Assembly (NCBI GenBank): GCA_033764265.1
Contig: JANRJB010000230.1
Location: 1 to 62,714 of the forward strand
Source: VGEM01 sp033764265
GTDB taxonomy: Bacteria > Pseudomonadota > Alphaproteobacteria > Rhodospirillales > Rhodospirillaceae
Length of the DNA stretch: 62,714 nt
Direction: 5' to 3'
The position numbers and the translations under genes were made by a program. A model generated the notes under the pieces. That model searched no databases. It was not told the origin of the DNA and worked only from the letters and a program-made list of their open reading frames with translations. Positions 25,023-33,820 of this stretch are shown piece by piece (within the stretch, counting starts at the first letter, position 1; each line of letters starts with the position of its first letter).

Positions 25023-26784
25023 AGATTACCGGCGTATTGAAGCGCTGCTTCAAGGCGCGCAACAGCACGTCACCGACCGCGGCACCCAATGGCCGGCCGA
25101 CGCCGATCGCGTTCTGGCGCGCCACATCGGCGACCGCGTCGGCCATCTCCCGGCGCAGGACGTGGTCCTGCAACAGCTTGCTCGCCAGAGTCACGTAGTC
25201 ATCTGTAGAGCGCGTTACCAGCACGTCGAGGCCAAGGTCACGCAACAAGGCCGCACTTTGCCGGCACCGGGCGAACCGCCCCTCGCGCACGATCGGCGGG
25301 CAGCCGGCGCTGATTGGGTCCACCAGCGAAACCGCTCCCGAGTATGGAAAGCTGTCGAGGTACAGATCTGCCTGTTGCAAGACGCCCAACAGCGGCGCGC
25401 GGCTCGGCTGAGCGTCGAGCACGTGCAAGCGGTCGGCTTCGATGCCGCGATCCTTGAAGTGGCCTTGGATGAAGCGCAGGAAGCCGTCCTTGAACGGATA
25501 GTGCGTGGTCCAGTTCGGGTTGAACGGATACAGCACCAGGTGCGCCTCCGGCGCGTTGGTCATGATGCGCGCCCAGGCTTCCAAAAGGTCCGGCCCGATC
25601 TTGAAGTAATTGGTGCCCGACGCGAGCAGAAGCGCTGCGTCGGGCACGCCCAGTCGCTCGCGCGCAATCGCCTGCGGAGTCGCCGGCGCGCCGGGAAATG
25701 CGTAGTGATTCGACGACCCCGGGATCAGCGCCAGCGTTTCGACGTAGTCCTCGACCGCGTCGTCCGGTTCGTTCAGGCGGCCGTTGATGAACAGATCGAC
25801 CGTCGCCATACCGGTCGTGAGCGGGCAGCTATGCATCGCCACTTGCAGGTGGGCCAGGCGCTGGGCCATCAGCAGCGTCCACGGGAAGCGGCAGGCATTG
25901 GTCAAGTTGGCCCCGGCGATCAGCACGTCGAAGCGACGGTCGGCCACCATCTCGGCGGCGGCGGCGATGTCGTTGACCGGCAGCGCGACGAAGTCATCGG
26001 CGATGTCGGCAAATGCGGCGCCGACCGCGCTGGCGGCTTCGTCGGGCAACAGCGCGGTGACATGGAACACCGCGCGGTCCAGGCCCAAGAGATGGCCTCG
26101 GACTGCCGCGGTCTCGCTGCCCGCACCCGGGCACAGCACGCCCACGCTCACCACCGGCTGCGCCGCCCGCGGCGGCAGGTCGGCGTCGCGGGCCAGCCCG
26201 AATATGTCCAGGTACATGCGGATCAGCTCGGCCCGCTGCACGGCCAACGCGCGCAGCGGCACGTCTTCGGCATAGATCGAGGTCAGCGAAAAACCATCGA
26301 CGAAGCCAGTCAGCAGCTCGGCTCGAAAGTCCGGCTCGTCGATCACGCGCGCCGCTTTGTGGATTTCCTGCACCGTCGCTTCCACATGCGCCAAGGCGCG
26401 GCGACGGGCGCCGTCGCGGGTGAAGAAGACCGGCACCGCCAACAACGCCTTCACCATCGTCGCCAGCACCGGCGTGGGGACGTCGACCAGATCGAATGCC
26501 CGTTCGATCGATGGGGGAAAGCTGTAAAGGGACAAACCCAGATAGGCCGCCACCTTGCGCACGATGTCATGCTCGACGCTGAGGATGCGGTGGCAGCGTT
26601 CTGCGACCGCCTGGTCGGCCTTGCTCATCGCCAGGTGGCGCACGCCGGAGTTGATCATGGTCATGATCGCGTCGCCCGACGCATTGCGGCACAGCGCGGC
26701 GATCCGCTCGATGCGCCCGTCCAGGCACACCTCGGCCAGGTTGTTGCGCAATTCGCGCAGTTTGCGTTCCGACTCTGAATCCAT
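25021..26784 (-). CDS. GT41-like (OGT/SPINDLY-type) glycosyltransferase without TPRs
   Basis: 587 residues. The C-terminal half resembles the catalytic region of O-GlcNAc transferase-type enzymes: LASGTNYFKIGPDLLEAW, RLHVLDAQPSRAPLLGVLQQ and LYLDSFPYSGAVSLVDPISAG near 495-520, where typical members read LDTFPYNGTTTTCEALWMG, followed by AALLRDLGLDVLV. Residues about 205-400 match the first lobe weakly (VVSVGVLCPGAGSETAAVRG, RFDVLIAGANLT, LAHLQVAMHSCPLTTGM). The first 200 residues are helical but show no clear TPR consensus. So this is a divergent member with its own N-terminal domain. It lies 57 bp after waaA on the same strand and ends in the palindromic repeat. Protein glycosylation is inferred. 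Confidence 0.72.
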   Translation of the reverse strand: MDSESERKLRELRNNLAEVCLDGRIERIAALCRNASGDAIMTMINSGVRHLAMSKADQAVAERCHRILSVEHDIVRKVAAYLGLSLYSFPPSIERAFDLVDVPTPVLATMVKALLAVPVFFTRDGARRRALAHVEATVQEIHKAARVIDEPDFRAELLTGFVDGFSLTSIYAEDVPLRALAVQRAELIRMYLDIFGLARDADLPPRAAQPVVSVGVLCPGAGSETAAVRGHLLGLDRAVFHVTALLPDEAASAVGAAFADIADDFVALPVNDIAAAAEMVADRRFDVLIAGANLTNACRFPWTLLMAQRLAHLQVAMHSCPLTTGMATVDLFINGRLNEPDDAVEDYVETLALIPGSSNHYAFPGAPATPQAIARERLGVPDAALLLASGTNYFKIGPDLLEAWARIMTNAPEAHLVLYPFNPNWTTHYPFKDGFLRFIQGHFKDRGIEADRLHVLDAQPSRAPLLGVLQQADLYLDSFPYSGAVSLVDPISAGCPPIVREGRFARCRQSAALLRDLGLDVLVTRSTDDYVTLASKLLQDHVLRREMADAVADVARQNAIGVGRPLGAAVGDVLLRALKQRFNTPVI

Positions 26785-26841
26785 TGGATGGGTGAAGTGC
26801 AGCCGGGGTGAACGTCGTTCGGGCGGCCAATCTATCGGAGG

Positions 26842-28128
26842 TCAGGCCGTGGGTGATAGGGCCCGCGCGACGTAGGGCTCCAGCGCGGCTTCGACGCGCG
26901 CCAGCGCGCCCGGGTCCGCCGCCACCGTCGCCCGGGCCGTCGCGCCCATCGCCCGCGCGGTTTCGGGCGCGCGCAACAGCGACGCAACCAGTTCGGCCAG
27001 TTCCGCCGCGCCGGCTGCGCGTCGCGCGCCGCCGGCACCTTCCAGCGCGGCCGCCTCGGCCGGAAAATTGCTCATGTCAGGGCCCCAGATGAGCGCACAG
27101 CCCAGCTGCGCCGGCTCGATCGGGTTCTGTCCGCCGCCCACCGCCAGGGTCTTGCCGACGAAAACCACCGGGCAGACGCGATAGAAAATGCCCAGCTCGC
27201 CGAAGGTGTCAGCCATGTAGACGTCGATCGCGGGCCCGGCCGTCTCGCCGCGCGCGCGGCGCGCGACCTGCAGGCCGCGGGACCGGAACGCTTCGGACAT
27301 CGCTCCCGCCTTATCGGGGTGGCGAGGCACCACAACCGTCAGCACGCGCGGCATCGCCGCGCGCAGCCGGACATGAACCTCGGCGACGATGCGGTCTTCG
27401 CCGGGGTGAATGCTGGCCGCAAGCCAGCGCGGCCGGTCGGCGAAGGCCGATGTGATCGCTGACAGCGCGGTCGGGTCGGCCGGCAATGGCGTGAGCGCGG
27501 CTTTCAGATTGCCGACGGCGGTCACCATTGGTGCGCCCAGGTCGGCGAAGGCGCGCGCGTCTGCTGCGGTTTGCGCCAGCACCAGCGACATGCTGCCGAA
27601 CAGGTAACGCGCCAAGCCCGGCGCCCGCCGCCAGCCGCGCACCGCGCCCGGCGACAGGCGCGCGTTGACGATGATCAACGGCACGCCGCGCCGACGCAAG
27701 CGGGCCACTGCCGCCGGCCAGATTTCGGACTCGACCCGCACCGCCACGGCCGGCCGCCAATGGTCCAGGAACGCATCGACGTACGCGGTGTCGTCAAGCG
27801 GTGCGTACTGATGGATCACCTGCGGCAGCGGCGCGTCGGCGAACAGGCGCGCTGAACTGGCCGTACCGGTTGTCAGAACAGGATGGAGGCCTGATCGCGC
27901 CAGCCGGTCGAGTAACGGCAGCACGGACTGCATCTCGCCGATGCTGGCGGCGTGGCACCAAACAACCGGGCCTGGCGGGCGTGCGATCGAGCTACGGCCG
28001 TAGCGTTCCGCGAGCCGGGTCGGGTCTTCCTTGCCGCGCCGTGCCCGGGCACCGAGCCACGCGGGCGCAGCCGCGCGCAAGGCCGCGGTCATCGCGCCAT
28101 ACAGGTGCAGCGTCAGCGGTTCGGTCAT
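26842..28128 (-). CDS. waaA: Kdo transferase WaaA (KdtA)
   Basis: 428 residues. WaaA transfers Kdo from CMP-Kdo to lipid IVA on the inner face of the inner membrane. Family features: a hydrophobic N-terminal segment followed by RGKEDPTRLAERYG at 32-45, WCHAASIGEMQSVLPLL near 57-73, VRVESEIWPAAVARL, VNARLS, SIHPGEDRIV, and the C-terminal VGKTLAVGGGQNPIEPAQLG. All are intact, so it is probably the working housekeeping enzyme. It lies 91 bp after the small gene at 28220 and before the GT41-like gene. Its position inside a flagellin glycosylation island may be chance; transfer of a nonulosonic-type sugar to flagellin is a speculative alternative. Confidence 0.93.
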   Translation of the reverse strand: MTEPLTLHLYGAMTAALRAAAPAWLGARARRGKEDPTRLAERYGRSSIARPPGPVVWCHAASIGEMQSVLPLLDRLARSGLHPVLTTGTASSARLFADAPLPQVIHQYAPLDDTAYVDAFLDHWRPAVAVRVESEIWPAAVARLRRRGVPLIIVNARLSPGAVRGWRRAPGLARYLFGSMSLVLAQTAADARAFADLGAPMVTAVGNLKAALTPLPADPTALSAITSAFADRPRWLAASIHPGEDRIVAEVHVRLRAAMPRVLTVVVPRHPDKAGAMSEAFRSRGLQVARRARGETAGPAIDVYMADTFGELGIFYRVCPVVFVGKTLAVGGGQNPIEPAQLGCALIWGPDMSNFPAEAAALEGAGGARRAAGAAELAELVASLLRAPETARAMGATARATVAADPGALARVEAALEPYVARALSPTA

Positions 28129-28219
28129 GACCGGACCGTAGCATGCCGCATCGAACGGGCTCGACGGAGGAATCGAAAGCGGGGCGACTGCGCCGCCCCG
28201 GGCGTTGGCGCAAACGGGC

Positions 28220-28498
28220 TCAGCGGCCGGTCATCATCTCGATGATGGCGTTGGCCTTGGGCGTCGCGTCGCCGCTGGTCTGGCCACGGATCCAGTCCTT
28301 GGCCTCTTCGGCGGACACCGGATGCTTCTTCAACAGCATCGCGACGACCGCCTGTGTGGCGAAGATGTTGGCGGCCAGATCGTCGATCGCGCCCAGCACA
28401 GAGTCGAGTTGGGTATTGGTCGTTTTGCCCATGCGGTCGATATCGTCGGAGACCTTGTTGAGGAGGCCCTGGACTTGGCTGAGCATGAAATCGGACAT
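28220..28498 (-). CDS. Small conserved-looking helical protein, function unknown
   Basis: 92 residues, with GAAAGGA upstream of the ATG. It is entirely helical by composition (DFMLSQVQGLLNKVSDDIDR, NTQLDSVLGAIDDLAANIFA) with a charged C-terminal part, and has no signal peptide, membrane segment or cysteine. I do not recognise the family. It is first in the run leading to waaA and the GT41-like gene. A TTAA-N7-TTTAC sequence (CtrA-like, one mismatch) lies about 110 bp upstream, which would tie it to flagellar timing. Codon use matches the neighbours and the start is well supported, so it is probably a real gene. Confidence 0.7.
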   Translation of the reverse strand: MSDFMLSQVQGLLNKVSDDIDRMGKTTNTQLDSVLGAIDDLAANIFATQAVVAMLLKKHPVSAEEAKDWIRGQTSGDATPKANAIIEMMTGR

Positions 28499-28608
28499 CG
28501 ACGCATCCTTTCGTGGATCGCGGGCTTACGGTGGCGGCATCGGCCCGCCATGCCAGGACCGCCACGCCAATCTGTGCCGGCGCTTTGACCAAGAAATAGG
28601 AATCATTG

Positions 28609-28624
28609 GTAAACAACCGTTTAA
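28609..28624 (-). promoter_or_regulatory. CtrA-like box upstream of small protein gene
   Basis: Minus strand TTAA-ACGGTTG-TTTAC, one mismatch to TTAA-N7-TTAAC with correct spacing. It lies between the divergent genes at 28498 (minus) and 28675 (plus) and could serve either. Confidence 0.35.
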
Positions 28625-28674
28625 GGTCCTTGGCCGATAAAGGGATTGGTAGGCTGTAAAGGAAGCGCTCGGAC

Positions 28675-29844
28675 ATGACGCCGGAACGCATCGCGATCGG
28701 TTGGCAAGTCGGCGTACCCAGCGGTTGGGGCACCTATGGCGTCAACCTGGCCCTCGAGCTGGCGCGTCGCGGTATCGTTCCTGAACTGTTTTTCGCCGTC
28801 GCGCGGCCGACGCTGACACCAAGCCAGGCCGACGTGTTGAGGCCGCATCTGGCGCGTCAGCCCGCCAATTTGGCGCGGTTTCGGGCGGGTTCGGGCGCGC
28901 TGGAAATGCCGTTACTGCATGCCCTGGGCGACAAGCTCGAATTGCCCGATGTGCTGTCCGGGCTGACGGGACGGCCTGAATTGGGCCTGGTGTTCTTCGA
29001 GTCCGCTGTGATCCCGGCCGAGCGTGTCGAGTCCGCGCGGCGCTTCGCCGCGGTCGTAGCGGGTTCGTCTTGGAACGCCGAGGTCGCGCGCCGCCATGGA
29101 GTCCACCTGGTCCGCACCTGCCTGCAGGGTGTCGATCTCGGCCTGTTCAAACCCGGCCCGCGCACCGGACGGTTCGCCAGTCGCTTTGCGGTGTTTTCGG
29201 GCGGAAAACTGGAATACCGCAAGGGCCAGGACCTGGTGGTGGCAGCCTTCAAGCGGTTCCACGCCCGGCACGACGACGCGTTCCTGGTCTGCGCATGGCA
29301 CAATCCCTGGCCCGAAGCCGCGCGCAGCTTGGCGGCTTCGCCGCATCTCACGTCGGCGCCTGGCACCGACGCGGCCGGCCGGCTGGACGTATCGGGTTGG
29401 CTGCGCGCAAATGGCGTACCCGAAGGCGCGTTCCTCGACCTCGGCGCCCTCAGCAACGCCGAAACACCGGCGATCTTGCGCGAAGTCGATGTCGCCCTTC
29501 TGCCCAGCCGCTGCGAAGGCGGCACCAACCTGGTGGCGATGGAAGCCATGGCCTGCGGCGTCCCGGCGATTCTGTCGCGCAACACCGGTCATGTCGACCT
29601 GATCGCGCCCGGCAACGGCTACCCGCTGTCGTTCCAGATTCCCATCGGCCAGATCACCGGTCGCGCCGACATGACCGATTGGGGCGAATCCTCGATCGCG
29701 GAGATCGAGCAGGCGCTGGAGCAGGCTTACACCGACGCAACGGATCGCGCACGCCGCGGCGCCGCGGCGGCAGCGTTCATGCAGACTTGGTCGTGGCACG
29801 GCCGGGTCGGCGAATTGCTGCAGATTCTCGCCGAGTTCAGCTAG
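28675..29844 (+). CDS. GT4-family glycosyltransferase
   Basis: 389 residues. GT-B fold retaining glycosyltransferase of the group 1 type. The N-terminal lobe starts IAIGWQVGVPSGWGTYGVNLALELA; the C-terminal lobe has FAVFSGGKLEYRKGQDLVVAAF near 180-200 and the family's sugar-nucleotide motif as DVALLPSRCEGGTNLVAMEAMACG near 270-292 (EX7E pattern, E in CEGG and E in MEAMA). No signal peptide or membrane helix, so it is cytoplasmic. It stands alone on the plus strand, and its 3' end overlaps the convergent TPR-GT41 gene by 8 bp. Probably part of the flagellin or surface-glycan pathway; substrate unknown. Confidence 0.85.
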   Translation: MTPERIAIGWQVGVPSGWGTYGVNLALELARRGIVPELFFAVARPTLTPSQADVLRPHLARQPANLARFRAGSGALEMPLLHALGDKLELPDVLSGLTGRPELGLVFFESAVIPAERVESARRFAAVVAGSSWNAEVARRHGVHLVRTCLQGVDLGLFKPGPRTGRFASRFAVFSGGKLEYRKGQDLVVAAFKRFHARHDDAFLVCAWHNPWPEAARSLAASPHLTSAPGTDAAGRLDVSGWLRANGVPEGAFLDLGALSNAETPAILREVDVALLPSRCEGGTNLVAMEAMACGVPAILSRNTGHVDLIAPGNGYPLSFQIPIGQITGRADMTDWGESSIAEIEQALEQAYTDATDRARRGAAAAAFMQTWSWHGRVGELLQILAEFS

Positions 29845-31822
29845 CGGCCCCGTTCGCGCACCAGGCGCGCCAGGCGGTTCGGACCGTGCGCGCGAAGTCG
29901 GCGGCAAAGCGCGGTCCGTCGGTCAACGGTGCGGCGTGCAGTCGGGCGCGCAGGTCCGCGCGCACGCTGGCCAGTTCGCGAATTCGGCCCGCCCATGCCA
30001 CGGCGGATGCCTCAAACGCCGTGCGGTCGCTGCTGATGAACTGAGGCAGTCCGGCCGCGGTCATGTGCGAGGCGGCGTGGCGGCCGGCGAACGTCGCGCC
30101 GGGAAAGGTCGCAACCGGAACGCCCATCCATAACGCCTCGCAGGTGGTCAGCCCGCCCGAATACGGAAACGTATCGAGCGCCAGGTCGATGCCGTTGTAG
30201 GTGGCGAGGAACTCGCGGTGCGGCGCGCGTCCCAAGATTGAAAGCCGCGCCGCATCAATGCCGTGGCGCTGGAACGCCGCGGCGATGCGTCCGGCAACGC
30301 CGGGGTCCTCGAGACCCTTGAAACGCAAGACCAACCTGCTGCTCCGCACGTCCGTCAGGATGCGCGCGAAGCTGGCGATCACCTCGTCGTTCAGCTTGGC
30401 GGGATTGTTGAGGCAGCCGAACGTGACGTGGCCGGCGCGGTCGGCGGGCAGGGGGCCCACGTCCGGCGCGTCGGCCGGCGGACTGTAGCACACGTACCCG
30501 TTCTCAAGGCGCAACGGCCGTTCGGGGCCGTGGCAGATTTCGCCGATCGGAGCGTGCACGGAGTCGCAGAGGACATAGTCCATTGCCGGCAGGCCGGTCG
30601 TGCCGACGTAGCCGAGCCAGCTGATTTGCAACGGCGCCGGCCTGCGCGCGAATACGCGCAGGCGATGGCCCGAGGTGTGGCCGCTCATGTCGAACAACAC
30701 GTCGACCCGGCGCGCGACGATCCGTTCGGCAAGTTCATCGTCCGATAGTCCATCAACCGGCAGCCATTCTGTTTGTGCGGCGATGCGGCGCGACAGCGCG
30801 TCCTCGCGCACCGCGGGTCGTGTGCTGAAGATCACCGGATCGATAAGCGTCGAATCCAGATGATCGAACAGTGCGGCGCTGAGATAGCCGACCGGATGAA
30901 CGCCGAAGTCGGGCGAGACGAAGCCCACTGTCAACCGTCGCTCGGGGTCGCGAACGATGCGCGCAAAGTCCGCTGCCGGCGGCGCGGCCGCAACGCCGTG
31001 TACATCGGCCCAGCGGCGATGGTCGCGGGCCAAGGTTTGGGCATCGCCGCCGGGCAGGTATTGGGCGCAGCTGAGCAGGTTGCTGGCCGCGGGCATCCAG
31101 CCGGGCTCAAGCCCCACCGCTTCGGCGAACGCGTCGTACGCTTCGGCCGATCGGCCCATGTCGCTTAGGATGTTGCCGAGACTGTTGTGCGCCTTGGCGT
31201 AATCGGGCTTGAGGGACAATACCCCGCGAATCTCACGTTCCGCGCCGCTCAGGTCGCCGGCATCGCGCAATGCATTGGCGAGGTTGTAGCGGGCATCGGT
31301 GTGATCCGGTGCGTGCTCTACCGCCGACCGATAGGCCGCGATCGCGTCGTCCAGCCGGTCTTCGTCGCGCAAGGCCGTGCCCAGGTTGCTCCAGGCATCG
31401 GCGAACGTCGGGGCAAGGCCGACGGCGCGGCGGTACGCGACGATGGCGTCGGCCCGCCGCCCCGACCCGGCCAGAAGATTGCCGAGATTGAAATGCAGTA
31501 CCGCGTTGCCCGGCGCGAGTTCGAGCGCACGGTGCTGGGCGGCTTCGGCGGCAGCGGCCAGGCCCAGGGCCAGCCGCACCGTCGCCAGGTTGGCCCAGGC
31601 GTCGGCGAAATCGGGCGCGTGCGCGACCGCCGCGGCGATCAGCCGTTCGGCCTCATCTGCGCGTCCAAGTTGGAATGTCACCACGCCCAGTAAGTGCAGG
31701 GCTTCGGCGTCGGCGGGATTGGTTTCGATGGCGCGGGCCAGTTCGTCCGCCGCCCACGCGACCCGCCCCGCGCTCAGGTGGGCTTTCGCGCGCGCCACGG
31801 CGTCATGGGACGACGCGATCAT
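29837..31822 (-). CDS. TPR-GT41 protein O-glycosyltransferase (OGT/SPINDLY type) 1
   Basis: 661 residues. About seven TPR units span residues 5-265 (for example FNLGNLLAGSGRRADAIVAY, NLGTALRDEDRLDDAIAAYR). The GT41 catalytic domain starts near 295: RLTVGFVSPDFGVHPVGYLS with the family His, DMSGHTSGHRLRVFA, QISWLGYVGTTGLPAMDYVL, LRFKGLED with the phosphate-binding Lys position, and DLALDTFPYSGGLTTCEALW near 560-580. Known members transfer GlcNAc or fucose to Ser/Thr of proteins in the cytoplasm. Its ATG overlaps the stop of the gene at 31819 (ATGA), so translation is coupled. With two more such genes beside the flagellins, flagellin is the likely target. Confidence 0.9.
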   Translation of the reverse strand: MIASSHDAVARAKAHLSAGRVAWAADELARAIETNPADAEALHLLGVVTFQLGRADEAERLIAAAVAHAPDFADAWANLATVRLALGLAAAAEAAQHRALELAPGNAVLHFNLGNLLAGSGRRADAIVAYRRAVGLAPTFADAWSNLGTALRDEDRLDDAIAAYRSAVEHAPDHTDARYNLANALRDAGDLSGAEREIRGVLSLKPDYAKAHNSLGNILSDMGRSAEAYDAFAEAVGLEPGWMPAASNLLSCAQYLPGGDAQTLARDHRRWADVHGVAAAPPAADFARIVRDPERRLTVGFVSPDFGVHPVGYLSAALFDHLDSTLIDPVIFSTRPAVREDALSRRIAAQTEWLPVDGLSDDELAERIVARRVDVLFDMSGHTSGHRLRVFARRPAPLQISWLGYVGTTGLPAMDYVLCDSVHAPIGEICHGPERPLRLENGYVCYSPPADAPDVGPLPADRAGHVTFGCLNNPAKLNDEVIASFARILTDVRSSRLVLRFKGLEDPGVAGRIAAAFQRHGIDAARLSILGRAPHREFLATYNGIDLALDTFPYSGGLTTCEALWMGVPVATFPGATFAGRHAASHMTAAGLPQFISSDRTAFEASAVAWAGRIRELASVRADLRARLHAAPLTDGPRFAADFARTVRTAWRAWCANGAAS

Positions 31823-32736
31823 TGCGGCATCGCGGCCGGAACGGTCACGGCAATGGCCCGCGTCTTGATGTGATGCACGATCACTTCCTGCACCCGGTCG
31901 TAGAAGTCGGCCAGGGCCTGCGTGCGCGCCGGGTCGACCGCGCCAGTGGCCGCATCGGGCTTGGTCCCGTGCTCGAACAAATTGGCGTAGACGTGCGACA
32001 GCGCATCAAGCGTGAGATCCAAGGCCGCGCTGTTTTGCGACGCCTGAACCGCGCGGCATGCCGACAGCACATCGTTCAGCAATGCATGGAAAAACAGGAA
32101 CACCGTGCCGTCCCAGCGCGTGTCGTGGGCCACGTGGAGAGCGACCGGCGAAGCCAGCGCTTTCAATGGTCGGTCCTTGATCAGCGCCAGCGCCGGCAGC
32201 CAGTAGTCCCAGAACGGCATGCCGATGCAGAACAGGCTTTCGGGAATCTCAGCCAGCATCGCGCGGCTGAGAAACGCGCCGTCGTAGCCTACCGAGAAGG
32301 CTTCCTGGCCGGTCGGGGCGAACGACGCCACGGCGGCCAGGTCAGGTAGGTCGACGCGGGGCAGCAAGATCAGCCCGTCGCCAATCTGCGCGGTGACGGT
32401 TGCGGCCAAGTCGCAGGTGGGTCGCAGCACGATGTCGGAATTGATCAAGCAGGCGAATGGCGCTGTGCCCATGCGTGCGGCCATCGCGGCCGCAAGGTCG
32501 CGGATGAACGGCACTGGGCGTCCGGCGATGCGTTGCCCTGACCGCTCGGCCGTCACGAACTCGACCTTGGGAAACTGCTGGGTCAGGGCGGCGATCTCGT
32601 CGGGCACATTGACCGAAATGACGCGCGCGCCATGGCTGAGCCAAGACGCGACAGCGGCATTTTGCACGCCGTCGGCGCGTCGTGGCACCAGGCTGGTGGC
32701 AAAGACGATGGGCGGATCGGACGGCGGCACCGGCAT
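31819..32736 (-). CDS. GT-A-like putative glycosyltransferase, unassigned family
   Basis: 305 residues. Not a family I can name, but it reads like a GT-A nucleotide-sugar enzyme: an N-terminal Rossmann-like start (PIVFATSLVPRRADGVQN), ACLINSDIVLRPTCD near 115-128 with SD in the place of a DxD motif, AFSVGYDGAFLSRAML near 165-180, and IGMPFWDYWLPALALI near 190-205. The last 90 residues are helical. It is the middle of a tight three-gene unit: 18 bp after the GT8-like gene and overlapping the TPR-GT41 start by ATGA. This arrangement suggests stepwise extension of one glycan on a protein. Metal dependence and donor are unknown. Confidence 0.72.
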   Translation of the reverse strand: MPVPPSDPPIVFATSLVPRRADGVQNAAVASWLSHGARVISVNVPDEIAALTQQFPKVEFVTAERSGQRIAGRPVPFIRDLAAAMAARMGTAPFACLINSDIVLRPTCDLAATVTAQIGDGLILLPRVDLPDLAAVASFAPTGQEAFSVGYDGAFLSRAMLAEIPESLFCIGMPFWDYWLPALALIKDRPLKALASPVALHVAHDTRWDGTVFLFFHALLNDVLSACRAVQASQNSAALDLTLDALSHVYANLFEHGTKPDAATGAVDPARTQALADFYDRVQEVIVHHIKTRAIAVTVPAAMPQ

Positions 32737-32754
32737 GTGGACCTGACGCGTACG

Positions 32755-33651
32755 TCAGACTGTCTCGTGATGGTGGGTCGCGGTCAACAGCACGGGCCGG
32801 AACAAGCCGCGATTCATCGACGGCAGCTTGGCGGCGCGTCGCAGGCGATCAGCCAGATCGAAGTAGGTATCCATCGGCGCTAGGCCGCAGAAGTGACAGA
32901 TCGCGCCCGACCACACTTGAGCCGGGCCGCCGGCCGGTTGCTTGAGCAGCTGCAGGTCGCCGGTGTCCAGGTCGATGACGCCTTCGACCAGGTTGGGGGT
33001 CGTCACCTGTAGGCGGTTTGTCAACGGCGGCTCGAACGGCGGCAGGCCCAGCAACGCCATCGCCGCGCCGAAGATCGGTTCGTCGGCGTATTCGCCGGCG
33101 TGCTTGTAGCGGTAGGTGAGTTTTTCGCGCAGCGGTCCGTTGTACAATTCCCGCGCCTTGGCGAACACCGCATCGCCCTTCGTACCGCGTTCGAAGTAGA
33201 TCACGCCAGCGTTGAACACGGTCAACTCCGCGACGCCGAGAAGCTTGCACAGCTCGGCGGCGTCTTTCGCGCCAAGCGAACAGGCGAAGACCGGGCCCCT
33301 GCTTTGGCGGTGGCCTTCGACCGCGAAGCCGCAGTCGCGGTACTTGCGCCAGAACAGCTCCACCCGCGCGTTGATCAGCAGGCAGTCGGCGTCGACGTAC
33401 ATGGTGCGATCGTAGGGCGTCAGGCGGTTCAGGCGAATCTTGTTCATGGCCCCGCGGACGTCGGGGTCGTCCTCGGCTACCACCACCTGGTCGAAGAGGG
33501 TGCGGTAGTCAGGTCTTTCCGGCACCGCCCGGTTTACGATCACGCTGACCGGACGGGTGTCGATCCGACGGACGGAAAGGGCGAAATTCGCCGCAAGTTC
33601 CAAGTACCGGGGGTCATCGAGTGCGATGACCACATACCCTTCACTGGTCAT
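32755..33651 (-). CDS. GT8-like (glycogenin-type) glycosyltransferase
   Basis: 298 residues. GT-A retaining glycosyltransferase-like protein: start YVVIALDDPRYLELAANFAL, MNKIRLNRLTPYDRTMYVDA near 89-108 with the DxD metal-binding motif as DAD in YVDADCLL, VFNAGVIYFERG near 165, a DEPIFGAAMALLGL segment near 200, and a late HFCG near 262. These follow the GT8 order (DxD, then NAGV, then a late His). It leads the three-gene unit with the genes at 31819 and 29837 and is divergent from flagellin 1, whose ATG is 291 bp away. Likely cytoplasmic; donor and acceptor not determined. Confidence 0.8.
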   Translation of the reverse strand: MTSEGYVVIALDDPRYLELAANFALSVRRIDTRPVSVIVNRAVPERPDYRTLFDQVVVAEDDPDVRGAMNKIRLNRLTPYDRTMYVDADCLLINARVELFWRKYRDCGFAVEGHRQSRGPVFACSLGAKDAAELCKLLGVAELTVFNAGVIYFERGTKGDAVFAKARELYNGPLREKLTYRYKHAGEYADEPIFGAAMALLGLPPFEPPLTNRLQVTTPNLVEGVIDLDTGDLQLLKQPAGGPAQVWSGAICHFCGLAPMDTYFDLADRLRRAAKLPSMNRGLFRPVLLTATHHHETV

Positions 33652-33820
33652 GGCGGGCTGTTGATCGGGTCGAACGCACTGCAGCCGAAACAGCCACCTG
33701 GCAACGGTAATACACGCGATACGCGATTCAACGGGGCCTTGCTCCGGACTGCAAAAGTTTCGTTAGCGTATTGAAAAATATCAATAAACTGACTCATGAA
33801 CTGATCCCGATTGGGTCGCA

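Noticed and set aside
26842..28128. waaA as a dedicated flagellin-modifying Kdo-type transferase
   Set aside because: All standard WaaA motifs are intact and nothing in the sequence points away from the lipid A role. Kept only as a remote alternative.
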